64,000 nt of DNA from Sulfuricella denitrificans skB26 (GCF_000297055.2 NC_022357.1:310001-374000), one strand, 5' to 3'; counted from the stretch's first letter, positions 38,380 through 47,970 are shown. Notes: generated by a model not told the origin, from the letters alone. Translations and numbers: made by a program.

Positions 38380-38553
38380 ATGGTTTCTATGCAAGAGCAG
38401 TTTTTGAAAGCCGGCCTGGTCGCCAAAAACAAAGTCAAACAGGCCAATCAGGACAAAAGCAAGCAGAAGAAGGTCGAGCGCCGGACCGGTATGCACAGTG
38501 TCGATGAAGTGCGCCTGGCCGCACTCGAAACGCAACAGTCGTTCAATCTATAG
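38380..38553 (+). pseudogene. truncated DUF2058 (YaiL-like) gene
   Basis: The 57 residues MVSMQEQFLKAGLVAKNKVK and following match the N-terminus of DUF2058 proteins (usually about 180 residues), then the frame ends at TAG after LETQQSFNL. The conserved charged middle and C-terminal domain are absent. Either a truncated relic or a short standalone form. Confidence 0.65.
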
Positions 38554-38623
38554 TTCTTCATATTTCCAGGTAGCCTTTGCCATCGCTTCCACTTGCTACC
38601 TGAATTCCAACTATCGTTGGTTC

Positions 38624-39199
38624 TTAAAGTGCTCCGTTCTTGTAGGCTTCGACCGGGACGCTGATTTTGACTTCGTCGCTAACCGCCGGTATGTATTTTG
38701 TCAACCCGAAGTCAGAGCGCTTGAGGGTAGCCGTGATATCGCCGGCACACATCGGTTTCTTGCTCACTGGGTTGCTGCCACACTGGAAACCGTTCACCGT
38801 AACCTTGAGGGGTTTGGTCACGCCGATCATGGTGAATTGGCCTTCCGCCGCGACAACTTTGTTGCCATCGAAAATCAGTTTGTCTGATTTGAAGGTCATG
38901 GTCGGAAATTTCTTCACATTGAACAAACCCTCGCTGGTCAAATGTTTCGCCCAAGCCCCCCAGCCCATATCGAGTGACTCGGTGTAGACCGTGAAGTCCA
39001 CGCTACCCGTCTTGGCCGCGAAGTCGATCATGATTTTGCCGCTCGTCTTGTTGAAACGGCCATGTTGCGTTGTGAAACCCAGGTGTGTGATCTCAAAAAC
39101 CGGGGCGGTAAATTCTGAATCGGTAGTGTAGCTATCGGCAGCGCAAGCTGGCGCGACCAGAGCGGTCGTTACTGCGAAAGCGGCTAAGTATCTTTTCAT
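38624..39199 (-). CDS. YceI-family periplasmic protein
   Basis: 191 residues; signal peptide ending ACA-ADS, then the YceI lipocalin-like barrel (FEITHLGFTTQHGRFNKTSG; GLFNVKKFPTMTFKSD; GVTKPLKVTV). The family binds isoprenoids such as polyprenyl quinones, so a link to the cytochromes that follow upstream on the same strand is possible. It lies 28 bp after the dihaem cytochrome gene. Confidence 0.9.
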   Translation of the reverse strand: MKRYLAAFAVTTALVAPACAADSYTTDSEFTAPVFEITHLGFTTQHGRFNKTSGKIMIDFAAKTGSVDFTVYTESLDMGWGAWAKHLTSEGLFNVKKFPTMTFKSDKLIFDGNKVVAAEGQFTMIGVTKPLKVTVNGFQCGSNPVSKKPMCAGDITATLKRSDFGLTKYIPAVSDEVKISVPVEAYKNGAL

Positions 39200-39227
39200 G
39201 AAAACCTCCGGTAAAGACAGAATTCTG

Positions 39228-39869
39228 TTATTTGTCGTTGGGGAACGCCTGCAAATAGCTGGCCACGGACTCCATTTCCTCGTGGGAAAGCAGGTGTGCG
39301 ACTTGCGTCATCGGCGTATTCGGCCTTTCATCCGTTCTCTGAAAAACTTGCAGTTGCTTCACCAGGTAGTCCCGGTGCTGATTCGCCAATCGGGGGAAAC
39401 TCGCGAGTCCTTCCCCTTTAGGTCCATGGCAAGTCATGCAGGGTGGAGCCTCTTTGGCCGGCAACCCTTTCTCGAATATCTCCTTGCCGGCAGCCATTTG
39501 CTGCACGTCGGCGGGAGCGTTGGGCTGCGCAACCTGCTTGGCGAAGTAGTCGGCGAGTCCCTTGATTTGATCGTCGGTGAGATGGTGGCTTAAGCCCCAC
39601 ATATATTCAAAGCCGGCCGGGTCGGAGCGGTGTTGGCTTCTGAAGTTCTGCATCTGTTCGATGATGTAGACTGGCTGCTGCCCGGCGAGTCGAGGGAAAT
39701 TCGGCGACACGGAATTGCCATCGACACCGTGGCAATTCGAACAAACCTGGACGGCGGTCACCGCCGGAGGGACATTCGGGTTGGCGAGGTCGCGTGAGCG
39801 CTCGAGGTTGGAACAACCGGAACTAGTCGCAGCCAGTCCGACAGCCAGCATTAATAAGATATTTTTCAT
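39228..39869 (-). CDS. dihaem cytochrome c4-like lipoprotein
   Basis: 213 residues. Lipoprotein signal MKNILLMLAVGLAATSSGC with Cys19, then two class I cytochrome domains with haem sites CSNCH (near 47) and CMTCH (near 143) and methionine-ligand regions. GGAG lies 7 nt before ATG 39869, ruling out the longer frame. It would be anchored to a membrane and shuttle electrons, perhaps to or from the porin-cytochrome encoded 77 bp upstream. Confidence 0.9.
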   Translation of the reverse strand: MKNILLMLAVGLAATSSGCSNLERSRDLANPNVPPAVTAVQVCSNCHGVDGNSVSPNFPRLAGQQPVYIIEQMQNFRSQHRSDPAGFEYMWGLSHHLTDDQIKGLADYFAKQVAQPNAPADVQQMAAGKEIFEKGLPAKEAPPCMTCHGPKGEGLASFPRLANQHRDYLVKQLQVFQRTDERPNTPMTQVAHLLSHEEMESVASYLQAFPNDK

Positions 39870-39946
39870 TTCGAATCTCCGAAGATTCCGATTTCTATGT
39901 TGGGTATGCGGCGCAACCATTTCGGGTTTGAACTTCATCAGGGATT

Positions 39947-41443
39947 TCAATACGCACCCCAGACATAGAAAAAGAGCGAATTGTTGTCACTTGCGTTTCT
40001 GCCCAAACCATCGTAATTGTCGGTGGCTCCGTTGAATTTGCTGTAGGCGGTGTATTGCACGCCGACGCGAGCATATTGCACGGGCATCCAGAACGCTTCA
40101 TAGGTCAAGCCGCGAGTGGCGGGGTTGCCTGAGAGGTTGGCGTTCACACGAGAGACAGCGGGGTCGACAACAATCGTCGACGTGGCGTCGTAACCCGAGG
40201 TCTGGAGCGCGGTGTTAGTGGTGCCGGTTAGATTGAAGTAGGCCAAACTGCCGCCATATTTCGCCTGATAAACATAAGTTAATTTGCCCCGGAACGTGTT
40301 GGTCGTGTCGGAATCGTTGGGATCTGCCAAGAGCGTACTTCCGTCGGCGGCAAAAAATCCTGAAGGTGACCCAGCTCCGACATTGGCAGCAACAGTATTT
40401 GCCGAATAGTTTGTTCTCTGCCGCATATAGGCGACCTGCGCCGTGACCGTATGTGGATCGAGGATGTACTGGTATTGGGCATCGAGTCCAGTGTTCAAAA
40501 TACGGTGAACGCTGTTTGGATCGGACGTATTCGTATTGTCATCGTAGAGGTGCGCGACCATGCCGGAGGTGCCAACCATGATGTTATGCGCACCCCACTC
40601 GTGCGTTAGTGCCAGCCGCCAATAGGGGTTGTTGACGCCCTGCAGTTTTGTCCTGTCCACATTGGCCATACCCGCACTCATGGGAGAGAATATCCCGTTG
40701 CCTGTCTGGTAAGTGCCCAGTTCCGCATAGACCAACTTGTTCAAGTACATATACAGGCTAACCCCGGCGAGATTGCCGCCCGAACCGAAGCCGGGGTATG
40801 GGGCTGCTCCATCGATGAACTGGCTGCTGGTTGGGCTAGGCACTGGAACATACTGCATCCAGGCCGCGGCAGTATTCCATGGATCCGAAATCGACGGATT
40901 GTTGTTCAGGCTGACGCCGATGATCAGATCCCGATTCGCGTCGACGAACCGGTCGGCATAGCGGATGTCGACGTTGTCCATTGATGCGTGCCCTACATAA
41001 CTACCATCGGCGCCAGTGGCGAAGTTGTCGTAGGTCCACTGTACGAACGCGCCAATGTTGTTGGTAATCTTGCCGCCAAGAAAGAGGCTCCCGCCCGAGG
41101 CAAGGGCCGTTCCGTTTTTAGAGAAATCCCCTGCCGGATTGTCGCTTTTTGAAGTGTCACGAACCTTCGTGTAAGTGGCGAGTCCCATTACCGACAACGG
41201 TACTGAGACGCGGTCGCCGATGGTGTAGCCGGTCATCTTGAACGACCGACCGTAGGGCGTCAGTTCAGGAAATTGCCCGCCAGCATGGCAAGCCACGCAG
41301 TTCTGCCCGGTTTGCCGCGCGAAAAGCGGGAGCGCCTGCGAATCCACCGGAAACATCGATGCCGCCGTTATTCCCAGCAGGCCAAAGACAAGAGCCGCCT
41401 TGCGCAAGATGCTGCGTTGTATCGCCATTGTGAATCTACGCAT
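39947..41443 (-). CDS. Cyc2-like fused monohaem cytochrome-porin
   Basis: 498 residues. After a long signal region (to about residue 36) comes one haem site C49-VACH53 in ARQTGQNCVACHAGG, followed by FPELTPYGRSFKMTGYTIGD, and then a beta-barrel of roughly 400 residues ending SLFFYVWGAY. A single N-terminal haem fused to an outer-membrane barrel is the architecture of Cyc2, the iron-oxidising outer-membrane cytochrome; whether this protein oxidises iron or another substrate is not shown. AAAGGG 7 nt before ATG 41443 sets the start. Probable operon with the dihaem lipoprotein and the YceI protein. Confidence 0.72.
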   Translation of the reverse strand: MRRFTMAIQRSILRKAALVFGLLGITAASMFPVDSQALPLFARQTGQNCVACHAGGQFPELTPYGRSFKMTGYTIGDRVSVPLSVMGLATYTKVRDTSKSDNPAGDFSKNGTALASGGSLFLGGKITNNIGAFVQWTYDNFATGADGSYVGHASMDNVDIRYADRFVDANRDLIIGVSLNNNPSISDPWNTAAAWMQYVPVPSPTSSQFIDGAAPYPGFGSGGNLAGVSLYMYLNKLVYAELGTYQTGNGIFSPMSAGMANVDRTKLQGVNNPYWRLALTHEWGAHNIMVGTSGMVAHLYDDNTNTSDPNSVHRILNTGLDAQYQYILDPHTVTAQVAYMRQRTNYSANTVAANVGAGSPSGFFAADGSTLLADPNDSDTTNTFRGKLTYVYQAKYGGSLAYFNLTGTTNTALQTSGYDATSTIVVDPAVSRVNANLSGNPATRGLTYEAFWMPVQYARVGVQYTAYSKFNGATDNYDGLGRNASDNNSLFFYVWGAY

Positions 41444-41746
41444 TATTCGCCCTTTCAAAAAAACAACTATTTCCAACTCAAACCGGTTCGTCATCGTTAG
41501 AATCAATATGTACGACAACAGCAAATAGTTTGGTATCACTTTGTGGGTTTACCATTTCAAAGCCACCGCTTCATTCCTTAGGATATAAGTATCCTGAATC
41601 ATAGCCGGTCCAGCAACGGACTATCAGCCTTGATTGAGTCAGACTAAAGTCCCATTTTTTCAGACCCTTGGAATCATCGCGGTGACGTTAGTCGCGTGTT
41701 AAAATGATTCATTCAAGCATTCTCGATTACGTACAGAGGGTTTCCG

Positions 41747-43162
41747 ATGTCGTTAGCCATAAAGAAACCCTTCAGCCGCCTGAGTTTTTCGCGCCAGTTC
41801 ATGCTGACGATCATCGCGGTCCTCTTGATCGGCATGGCAGTCATCGGAACCTGGCTGGGGCGACAGATCGAAAACAGCGAGGTGGACCGCGCTGCGGCAA
41901 TTTCGGCGATTTACCTGGAGAGCATCTTTGCGGCGCAACTGCATGACTGGCCAGGCGGGGGAATAGTGGACAACGAGACACATGCCGTGCTCGACCGGAT
42001 TTTCGTAAAAGGACCATTAAACCGCGAGGTGCTTCGCTTCAAACTCTGGGACTCAGACGGGCGCATCGTCTACAGCAGCGACGATGCGCAAATTGGACTT
42101 CGCTTCCCGGTCGGGACGCAACTTGCCACAGCCTTCGCAGGTACAGTGCAGGCCCGGATCAGCGATCTCGATGAAGCCGACAACTTGCCCGAGCATGTGC
42201 GCTGGCCACAACTGCTCGAGATCTATGTGCCGATCCGTTCTGGCGCCCAGGGTGAGATTATTGCGGTCGCCGAGTTCTATCACTCGATGGAGAGCCTGGG
42301 GCGCGATATCCGCACCGCCCAGCATCGCAGCTGGCTGCTTGTCACGGGCATCACTCTCGCGATCTACCTGCTCCTGTACAGCCTGGTGCGTCGTGCCAAC
42401 GATACCATCCGCGACCAGCAGCGCGACCTGCGTCACCAGATACAACAACTGCACTCCTCTCTCGACGAGAACGATCACATGCGCGAACGGTTGCGCGAGG
42501 CAGGCGTCAGCACGACCACGCTCAACGAGGAGTTCCTTTTCCGGATCGCCGCTGACCTGCACGACGGACCGGCGCAAGCTATTGCCTTCGCCCTGATGCG
42601 CTTCGACGAATTTGCTGCCGCGTGCCGTAGCTGTGCATTGTCACCGGGTGGCGTTAAGCAAGACCTTCACAGCATCCACGGTGCCCTGCAATCCTCGCTT
42701 CGGGATGTGCGAAGAATTTCTTCCGGACTGGCGATGCCTGGCATAGCCGATCTCTCGCTCGCCGACACCGCTCGACACGCTGTGCGCAATTTCGAGCACG
42801 TGTCCGGGCAAACGGTCAAGACTGAGATCGATGAAGCCCTTGATAAGGCGCCACTTGCAGTCAAGATCACGGTATACCGCCTACTCCAGGAGTCGCTTAC
42901 CAACTGCTGGCGGCACGCGCCCGGAGGGGCACCTCAGGTGCACGTGCAACAGGCTGTGGGACAGGTGCTGGTTACGATCACAGACCAGGGTGCCGGTTTC
43001 GATCCTCAGGTGGCCGCCACAGCGGGGCGGCTTGGGCTGACATTCATGCGCGAGCGCGTCCGGCTGCTCGGGGGTATCTTTGAAATCAATTCCGCTCCCG
43101 GACGCGGCACCTGTATCAGCGCCCGGCTCCCTCTATCAACCGATGAGATGATCCATGCCTAG
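41747..43162 (+). CDS. membrane sensor histidine kinase, HisKA_3 (NarX-like)
   Basis: 471 residues. TM1 about 18-37, periplasmic sensor about 38-195, TM2 about 197-215, coiled linker, then HisKA_3 with the phospho-histidine in AADLHDGPAQA and an HATPase (ESLTNCWRHA, TDQGAGFDP, GLTFMRERV). GAGGG precedes the ATG. The response regulator starts inside its last codons. Divergent from the porin-cytochrome, so it may sense a respiratory signal and control that operon. Confidence 0.88.
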   Translation: MSLAIKKPFSRLSFSRQFMLTIIAVLLIGMAVIGTWLGRQIENSEVDRAAAISAIYLESIFAAQLHDWPGGGIVDNETHAVLDRIFVKGPLNREVLRFKLWDSDGRIVYSSDDAQIGLRFPVGTQLATAFAGTVQARISDLDEADNLPEHVRWPQLLEIYVPIRSGAQGEIIAVAEFYHSMESLGRDIRTAQHRSWLLVTGITLAIYLLLYSLVRRANDTIRDQQRDLRHQIQQLHSSLDENDHMRERLREAGVSTTTLNEEFLFRIAADLHDGPAQAIAFALMRFDEFAAACRSCALSPGGVKQDLHSIHGALQSSLRDVRRISSGLAMPGIADLSLADTARHAVRNFEHVSGQTVKTEIDEALDKAPLAVKITVYRLLQESLTNCWRHAPGGAPQVHVQQAVGQVLVTITDQGAGFDPQVAATAGRLGLTFMRERVRLLGGIFEINSAPGRGTCISARLPLSTDEMIHA

Positions 43163-43805
43163 CCCAATCCGTATTCTGCTCGCCGACGACCATCCCCTGT
43201 TTCGCGAGGGAGTCGCCCACTCGCTTGGCGCGGAACCGGATTTCGAGGTAATCGCCCAGGCAGGCAGCGGTGAGGAGGCGGTGGAACTGGCGAATCGCTT
43301 GCATCCCAACATGGTGCTGCTGGATGTCACGATGACCGGAATGGGGGGTATCGTGGCTGCCGGAAAGATCGCCACCAGTTTACTGGGAGTGCGCATCATG
43401 ATGCTCACCGTGTCCGAAAACCGGGAAAATCTAATGGCAGCACTCAAAGCCGGGGCGCATGGCTACGTATTAAAAGGTGTGTCTGCAAGCGAGTTGCGCG
43501 CCATCACGCGCCGCGTGGCTAATGGTGAGGCTTACGTCACTCCCGCCCTAGCGGCAGATATGCTAACCGAGTTCTCTCGCCCGCTCCCCCTTGCTTCGCA
43601 TTCCGAACTGACAGAGCGCGAAACCAAAATCCTCAAGCTCCTTAGCCAGGGGCTCACCAATCGGGAAATCGGCGAGGCCATGTGCCTTGCCGAAAAGACG
43701 GTCAAGCATTACATGACGAGTATCTTGCAGAAACTGCATGTGCGCTCACGCACCGAGGCTGCGTTAATCGCCATGCGGCACGGCGTGTCTGGATGTGGTC
43801 CGTAG
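43155..43805 (+). CDS. NarL/FixJ-type response regulator
   Basis: 216 residues. Receiver domain with acidic pair ADD, phospho-acceptor Asp in VLLDVTM and Lys in VLKGVS; C-terminal LuxR HTH (ELTERETKILKLLSQG, NREIGEAMCLAEKTVKHY). Overlaps the kinase gene by 8 bp and is its cognate partner. Confidence 0.92.
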   Translation: MPSPIRILLADDHPLFREGVAHSLGAEPDFEVIAQAGSGEEAVELANRLHPNMVLLDVTMTGMGGIVAAGKIATSLLGVRIMMLTVSENRENLMAALKAGAHGYVLKGVSASELRAITRRVANGEAYVTPALAADMLTEFSRPLPLASHSELTERETKILKLLSQGLTNREIGEAMCLAEKTVKHYMTSILQKLHVRSRTEAALIAMRHGVSGCGP

Positions 43806-44107
43806 ATATCTGCTATGTTCCCTGGAATGCGGAAGAAAGGTTTGTTGAAAACCAATGGACTGTCACAAGGTATGGAGTAACGTCGGCCCCTTTTTTAGCT
43901 TACAGCAAATTGTTTAAGGGACCTCAACGTATAGGCTTGTGCAGCCCGGCACTAGGGCCTCACATGCCTCTGGGTGTGCCCGCTAGTCATCCGGCCACTT
44001 GCGGTCGGCGTTTACTGCTTGCTTAGCCGGCGCAGACTGCTGGCGAAGATTCGTTGGGATCGGTGGCCCTGCAGTGAATCGCCGTTGCGGCGACGCCCTT
44101 TCCGGAT
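43806..44107. other. intergenic gap between convergent genes
   Basis: About 300 bp with no credible gene; a small TCGCCG/CGGCGA hairpin near 44081-44095 is the only structure noticed. Confidence 0.4.
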
Positions 44108-45277
44108 TCACCTCGCGTTGAGTGCGAGCCTGACGTGATCCAGCGCCTCGATGATGATGTGACGCGGTGCAGCGATGTTGAGCCGCATGAATCCGCTGCC
44201 GCCTTCGCCGAAGACCGCTCCGGGACTCATGCCTACCCTGGCCTCATGCACGAAAAATTCCTGGAGTCGCCGATCCGGCATTCCCAGCGCCCGGCAATCC
44301 AGCCATAACAGATAGGTGCCTTCGGGCCGGATCAGATGGATGGATGGCAGGTGGCGAAGCAGATACGCGCTGACGAAATCCCGGGTTTCCTGGAGGTAGG
44401 CAAGCAGCTGGTCCAGCCATGCCTCGCCTTCGCGGTAGGCCGCCTCGAAAGCGACGATGCTGAAGGGGTTGGCCGCGCTGACATGCAGCATATCGAACGC
44501 TTTGCCGAGGGCTGCACGGTGCTCAGGATTCGGCACGATCAGCGCTGAAAGTCCAAGCCCGGGAATGTTGAAGGTTTTGCTCGGCGCCACGGCCGTGATG
44601 ATCTTGTCCCCGTTATCCGCAAGTGCTGCCAACGGAGTATGGTGAAAATCGGGGTAAACCAGGTCGGCATGGATCTCGTCGGACAGGACGATCAGGTCAT
44701 GGCGACGGGCGATACGCAGGATTTCATCAAGTTCATCCCGGCTCCAGACGCGGCTGACCGGGTTGTGCGGCGAGCAAAATAGCAGCAGCCGCGCGCCCTG
44801 TGCGGCGCACTGCTCGAGATGAGCGAAGTCGATCTCGTAACGTCCATTTTCGAGGCGGAGCGGATTGACGACCAGGTGTCGCCCGGTATTGGTCACCGAC
44901 GAGGCAAAGGGAAAGTAGACCGGTGGCTGGATGATCACACCCTCGCCGGGCTGGGCAAAGGCCAGGGCGGCCGCGTGCAGGGAGGGCACTACGCCCGGCG
45001 ACATGAGTATCCATTCGCGCTGAATTTCCCAGCCATGACGTTTTTTCATCCAGGCGATGAGGGCATCGAACAAACTGTCCGGATAGACGGTGTAGCCATA
45101 AACCGGGTGAGCTGCGCGCGCGGCGAGCGCACGGGTAACCGCTTCCGGTGCGGCGAAATCCATATCGGCGACCCACAGCGGAATCACATCCCCGGTGCCG
45201 AAGTAAGTTTCGCGGCCATCGTGCTTGACCGATGCCGTGCCGTCGCGCGGAATCTCGCGGTCGAAATCGACACTCAC
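44108..45277 (-). CDS. ovoB: PLP-dependent C-S lyase, predicted ovothiol enzyme OvoB
   Basis: 389 residues of the MalY/PatB fold-type I aminotransferase branch: VADMDFAAPEAV, VYGYTVYP, SDEIHADL and the PLP lysine in APSKTFNIPGLGLS. Alone it would read as a cystathionine beta-lyase; directly downstream of ovoA it is best explained as the lyase that cleaves 5-histidylcysteine sulfoxide to 5-mercaptohistidine. I take GTG 45277, which overlaps the ovoA stop by 4 bp (GTGA); a TTG at 45292 is the alternative. Confidence 0.82.
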   Translation of the reverse strand: MSVDFDREIPRDGTASVKHDGRETYFGTGDVIPLWVADMDFAAPEAVTRALAARAAHPVYGYTVYPDSLFDALIAWMKKRHGWEIQREWILMSPGVVPSLHAAALAFAQPGEGVIIQPPVYFPFASSVTNTGRHLVVNPLRLENGRYEIDFAHLEQCAAQGARLLLFCSPHNPVSRVWSRDELDEILRIARRHDLIVLSDEIHADLVYPDFHHTPLAALADNGDKIITAVAPSKTFNIPGLGLSALIVPNPEHRAALGKAFDMLHVSAANPFSIVAFEAAYREGEAWLDQLLAYLQETRDFVSAYLLRHLPSIHLIRPEGTYLLWLDCRALGMPDRRLQEFFVHEARVGMSPGAVFGEGGSGFMRLNIAAPRHIIIEALDHVRLALNAR

Positions 45278-47373
45278 GCCAGGCGTTCCCAAATCGTCAC
45301 TTCCGACAGTGTATGCTGGAATTTTCGCCGAGTTTCGCGGATCACGAAGGGCACTTCCAGTGGCCCGTCGATCAGGCGGAAGTGATTGCCGAGCAAGCTC
45401 TTCAGCCCGTCAAACGTATTGAAATTCTCGCCATCCTTTTTGTAGCCGCCTATCCATTCTTCTCGTTTGGTGTGCTCTTCCAGCCAGGTGTAAGGGGAGG
45501 AGATCAACAGGATACCGCCCGGATTCAGGCGTTCGTGCACCGTAGCCAGGAATTTCGCCGGGCTGTACAGGCGGTCGATCAGGTTGGCGGCAAGAATCAG
45601 GTCGTAGCCCGCGAACAGGGGCTTAAGGTTGCAGGCATCACCTTGGAAAAACGCCATTTTCTTCCGGGTCTCATCCAGGCCGAGGTCGGCAAGCGTGCGT
45701 TCCTTGTAAGAGACGAGTTCGCCCTCGTCGGTCAGGGTATAACGCAGCACGCCCTGCTCGGCGAGTTGGACACCCAGTCCGATGAAGCGGGCCGAAAAAT
45801 CGATGCCCGTGACTTGATCAAAATGACGAGCCAGTTCGAAACTGGCGCGCCCGGTCGCGCAGCCCAGGTCCAGTGCCTTGAGTGCCGGTTTGTCACCAAT
45901 TGCCCGGATGGCGAGCCGTGCCAGTGCTTGGGGAAAATTGGGCACACCAAAATACTCATCACCGTAGTGGAATTCGGCATATTCGGAAAGCAGTTTGTCG
46001 GTTTCGTAAGTGGACGACTGCGACAGGGCAGGAGATGCGGCCACCACGTAGCGGAATCCGGCATGCTGGAAAAAATGGCGGCGGAAGGCATAGCGTGAGC
46101 CGGGCAGGGCTTCATTCCCACAGGAAATCCAGGAGCCGCCCTTGATCAGGTTGTGACGACCATCGAAGGTGGGCGTGGTGAAATCGTCATAGATGGGATG
46201 CACTTCGAAACCGTCGAACGGATAGATCGGGGTTTCCGTCCATTGCCAGGCATTGCCGATCACGTCGTAGAGTTCACCATGACGAAACTCGGTGACGGGG
46301 CAGGGAGACGCGTAGTGATCCAGATGGAGATTGGCCTCAACTTTCTGACCAGACGATAGCCCGGAAAAATCGTAAAGGCGATGCCATTCATCCTCCGTGG
46401 GCAACCTGTACGGCTCGCCGCTCTGGTCTTTTTTCCAGTTGCAGAAGGCCTTGGCCTCGTGATGATTTACCTCGACTGGCCAGTCCCACGGCATGGGGAC
46501 TTCTTCGGCCAGCAGCCGCAGCCGCCATTCGCTCCCGTTCCTGATCCAGAAGGTCGGATGGACGGCCTGCGTATAGTTTTTCCAGGCACGGCCTTCTTCC
46601 TCCCAGAATCGCTCGTCAGCGTAAGCATAGGCCTCGACGAACCCGAGAAACTCCCGGTTGCTTACCAGATGGCGACCGGCCTGGAACGCAGGGATTTCCG
46701 TCGCATGATGGCCGTATTCATTGTCCCATCCGTAGAGCGGGTCGTTCTTGTTCTTGCCCAACTGCACCCCGCCCGCCGGTACATCCACCAGGCGGTTTTG
46801 CGGCGCGTTTCCGCTGTTGCGGCAGGGCGGCCATGCCGGGTGTGGCGCGACGTACTTCAGCGCATGCTGGCGAATCAGTACGGAGGAAGTTTCCAGATGA
46901 ATCCGCTCGTGTTCGATGCCCATCAGAATCGTCCACCAAGGATGGTGCCAGTCTATCGGCAACGCAAGGGGGGTGTTCTGGATGATCTGGTCGACTGCTG
47001 CTCTCACGGATTTCCGGTATGCCCTGACTTCGTCGATTCCGGGCCAAGTGTAGTGGGCCTCGCTGAGATCGTCCCAGCTCATTTCGTCGACGCCCACGGC
47101 GAACAAAGATTCGAATTTCGGGTTGATCCTGTCCATGAGAAGTCCGGCAAGGATCAGCTTGTTGATAAAAAAGGTCGCGGTATGGCCGAGGTAAAAAATC
47201 AGAGGGTGACGCAGCGGGATCGGCTTCCTGTAATAGGCCTCGTCGCAGGCGAGCACTTCGAATAGCTGTTCGTAGCGGTCGTACGTGGCATTAAAATAGT
47301 CCCGTATCTCCCGGCGCTTGAGCTCGACATCGTTGCCAGTCAGTAAAGGTGATCGAGTAAATGTGTGCTTCAT
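45274..47373 (-). CDS. ovoA: 5-histidylcysteine sulfoxide synthase / mercaptohistidine methyltransferase OvoA
   Basis: 699 residues, three domains: N-terminal DinB-like helical domain with the iron ligands HxxxHxE (H155-ERI-H159-L-E161), a central formylglycine-enzyme-like domain (about 195-445, ending GGSWISCGNEALPGSRYAFR), and a C-terminal SAM methyltransferase (ALDLGCATGRASFELA). This triple architecture distinguishes OvoA from EgtB, which lacks the methyltransferase. It oxidatively joins histidine and cysteine at C5 and later N-methylates to ovothiol A. ATG 47373 with CAGGACAGC upstream. Forms a translationally coupled operon with the PLP lyase. Confidence 0.9.
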   Translation of the reverse strand: MKHTFTRSPLLTGNDVELKRREIRDYFNATYDRYEQLFEVLACDEAYYRKPIPLRHPLIFYLGHTATFFINKLILAGLLMDRINPKFESLFAVGVDEMSWDDLSEAHYTWPGIDEVRAYRKSVRAAVDQIIQNTPLALPIDWHHPWWTILMGIEHERIHLETSSVLIRQHALKYVAPHPAWPPCRNSGNAPQNRLVDVPAGGVQLGKNKNDPLYGWDNEYGHHATEIPAFQAGRHLVSNREFLGFVEAYAYADERFWEEEGRAWKNYTQAVHPTFWIRNGSEWRLRLLAEEVPMPWDWPVEVNHHEAKAFCNWKKDQSGEPYRLPTEDEWHRLYDFSGLSSGQKVEANLHLDHYASPCPVTEFRHGELYDVIGNAWQWTETPIYPFDGFEVHPIYDDFTTPTFDGRHNLIKGGSWISCGNEALPGSRYAFRRHFFQHAGFRYVVAASPALSQSSTYETDKLLSEYAEFHYGDEYFGVPNFPQALARLAIRAIGDKPALKALDLGCATGRASFELARHFDQVTGIDFSARFIGLGVQLAEQGVLRYTLTDEGELVSYKERTLADLGLDETRKKMAFFQGDACNLKPLFAGYDLILAANLIDRLYSPAKFLATVHERLNPGGILLISSPYTWLEEHTKREEWIGGYKKDGENFNTFDGLKSLLGNHFRLIDGPLEVPFVIRETRRKFQHTLSEVTIWERLA

Positions 47374-47528
47374 GCTGTCCTGGTGGTTATGCGTATGTTC
47401 GAATTCTAGCAGGAATGGAAATCGACGCTTTGCCTCGGTGGCTAAGTCGCCATTCAGAGAGCCTGAAAATTTGCGCGACTCAGGGAAATCGTGGATCATT
47501 CGGCAACCCTGATTCTTGGAGTATTACC

Positions 47529-47960
47529 GTGAAAGCTGTGTTTGCCATTTTGCTCGTCATTGCCTCCATACCTGCCTGGGCCCAGCCCGATGTAGCAGCG
47601 AACACCGCCAAGGAAGCGGGGGCGGTCGTCACCGATAGCGGGCTCGTTTTCTTGTCCCTGCATGATGGGGACGGCGCCAGCCCCGCCGCAAGCGATTCTG
47701 TGAAGGTGCACTACAAGGGAACACTGCCAGACGGCAAGGAGTTCGACAGCTCCTACAAACGCGGCCAGCCGGCGGAGTTTCCGCTGAACCGAGTAATCAA
47801 GTGCTGGACTGAGGGCGTGCAGCGCATGAAGGTCGGTGGCAAGGCGAAGCTGGTTTGCCCGCCGGCTATCGCCTACGGTGAGCGGGGTGTTGGCGGTTTG
47901 ATCCCGCCCAACTCAACGCTGCTGTTCGAAATCGAGTTGCTCGGCATAACACGTCGGTAA
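47529..47960 (+). CDS. periplasmic FKBP-type peptidyl-prolyl isomerase
   Basis: 143 residues. Signal peptide KAVFAILLVIASIPAWA then a short linker and one FKBP domain (VKVHYKGTLPDGKEFDSSY, AYGERGVGGLIPPNSTLLFEIEL). GTG start with GGAG 9 nt upstream; no ATG fits. Assists folding of exported proteins. Divergent from ovoA. Confidence 0.9.
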   Translation: MKAVFAILLVIASIPAWAQPDVAANTAKEAGAVVTDSGLVFLSLHDGDGASPAASDSVKVHYKGTLPDGKEFDSSYKRGQPAEFPLNRVIKCWTEGVQRMKVGGKAKLVCPPAIAYGERGVGGLIPPNSTLLFEIELLGITRR

Positions 47961-47970
47961 AGCGGTATGC

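Noticed and set aside
41632-41645. FNR-type half site TTGATTGAGTCAGA between the porin-cytochrome and kinase genes
   Set aside because: Only the left half fits; the right half differs from ATCAA in most positions.
43682-44026. 114-codon frame over the end of the response regulator
   Set aside because: Starts inside the HTH coding region in another frame; the unique part has no protein-like pattern.
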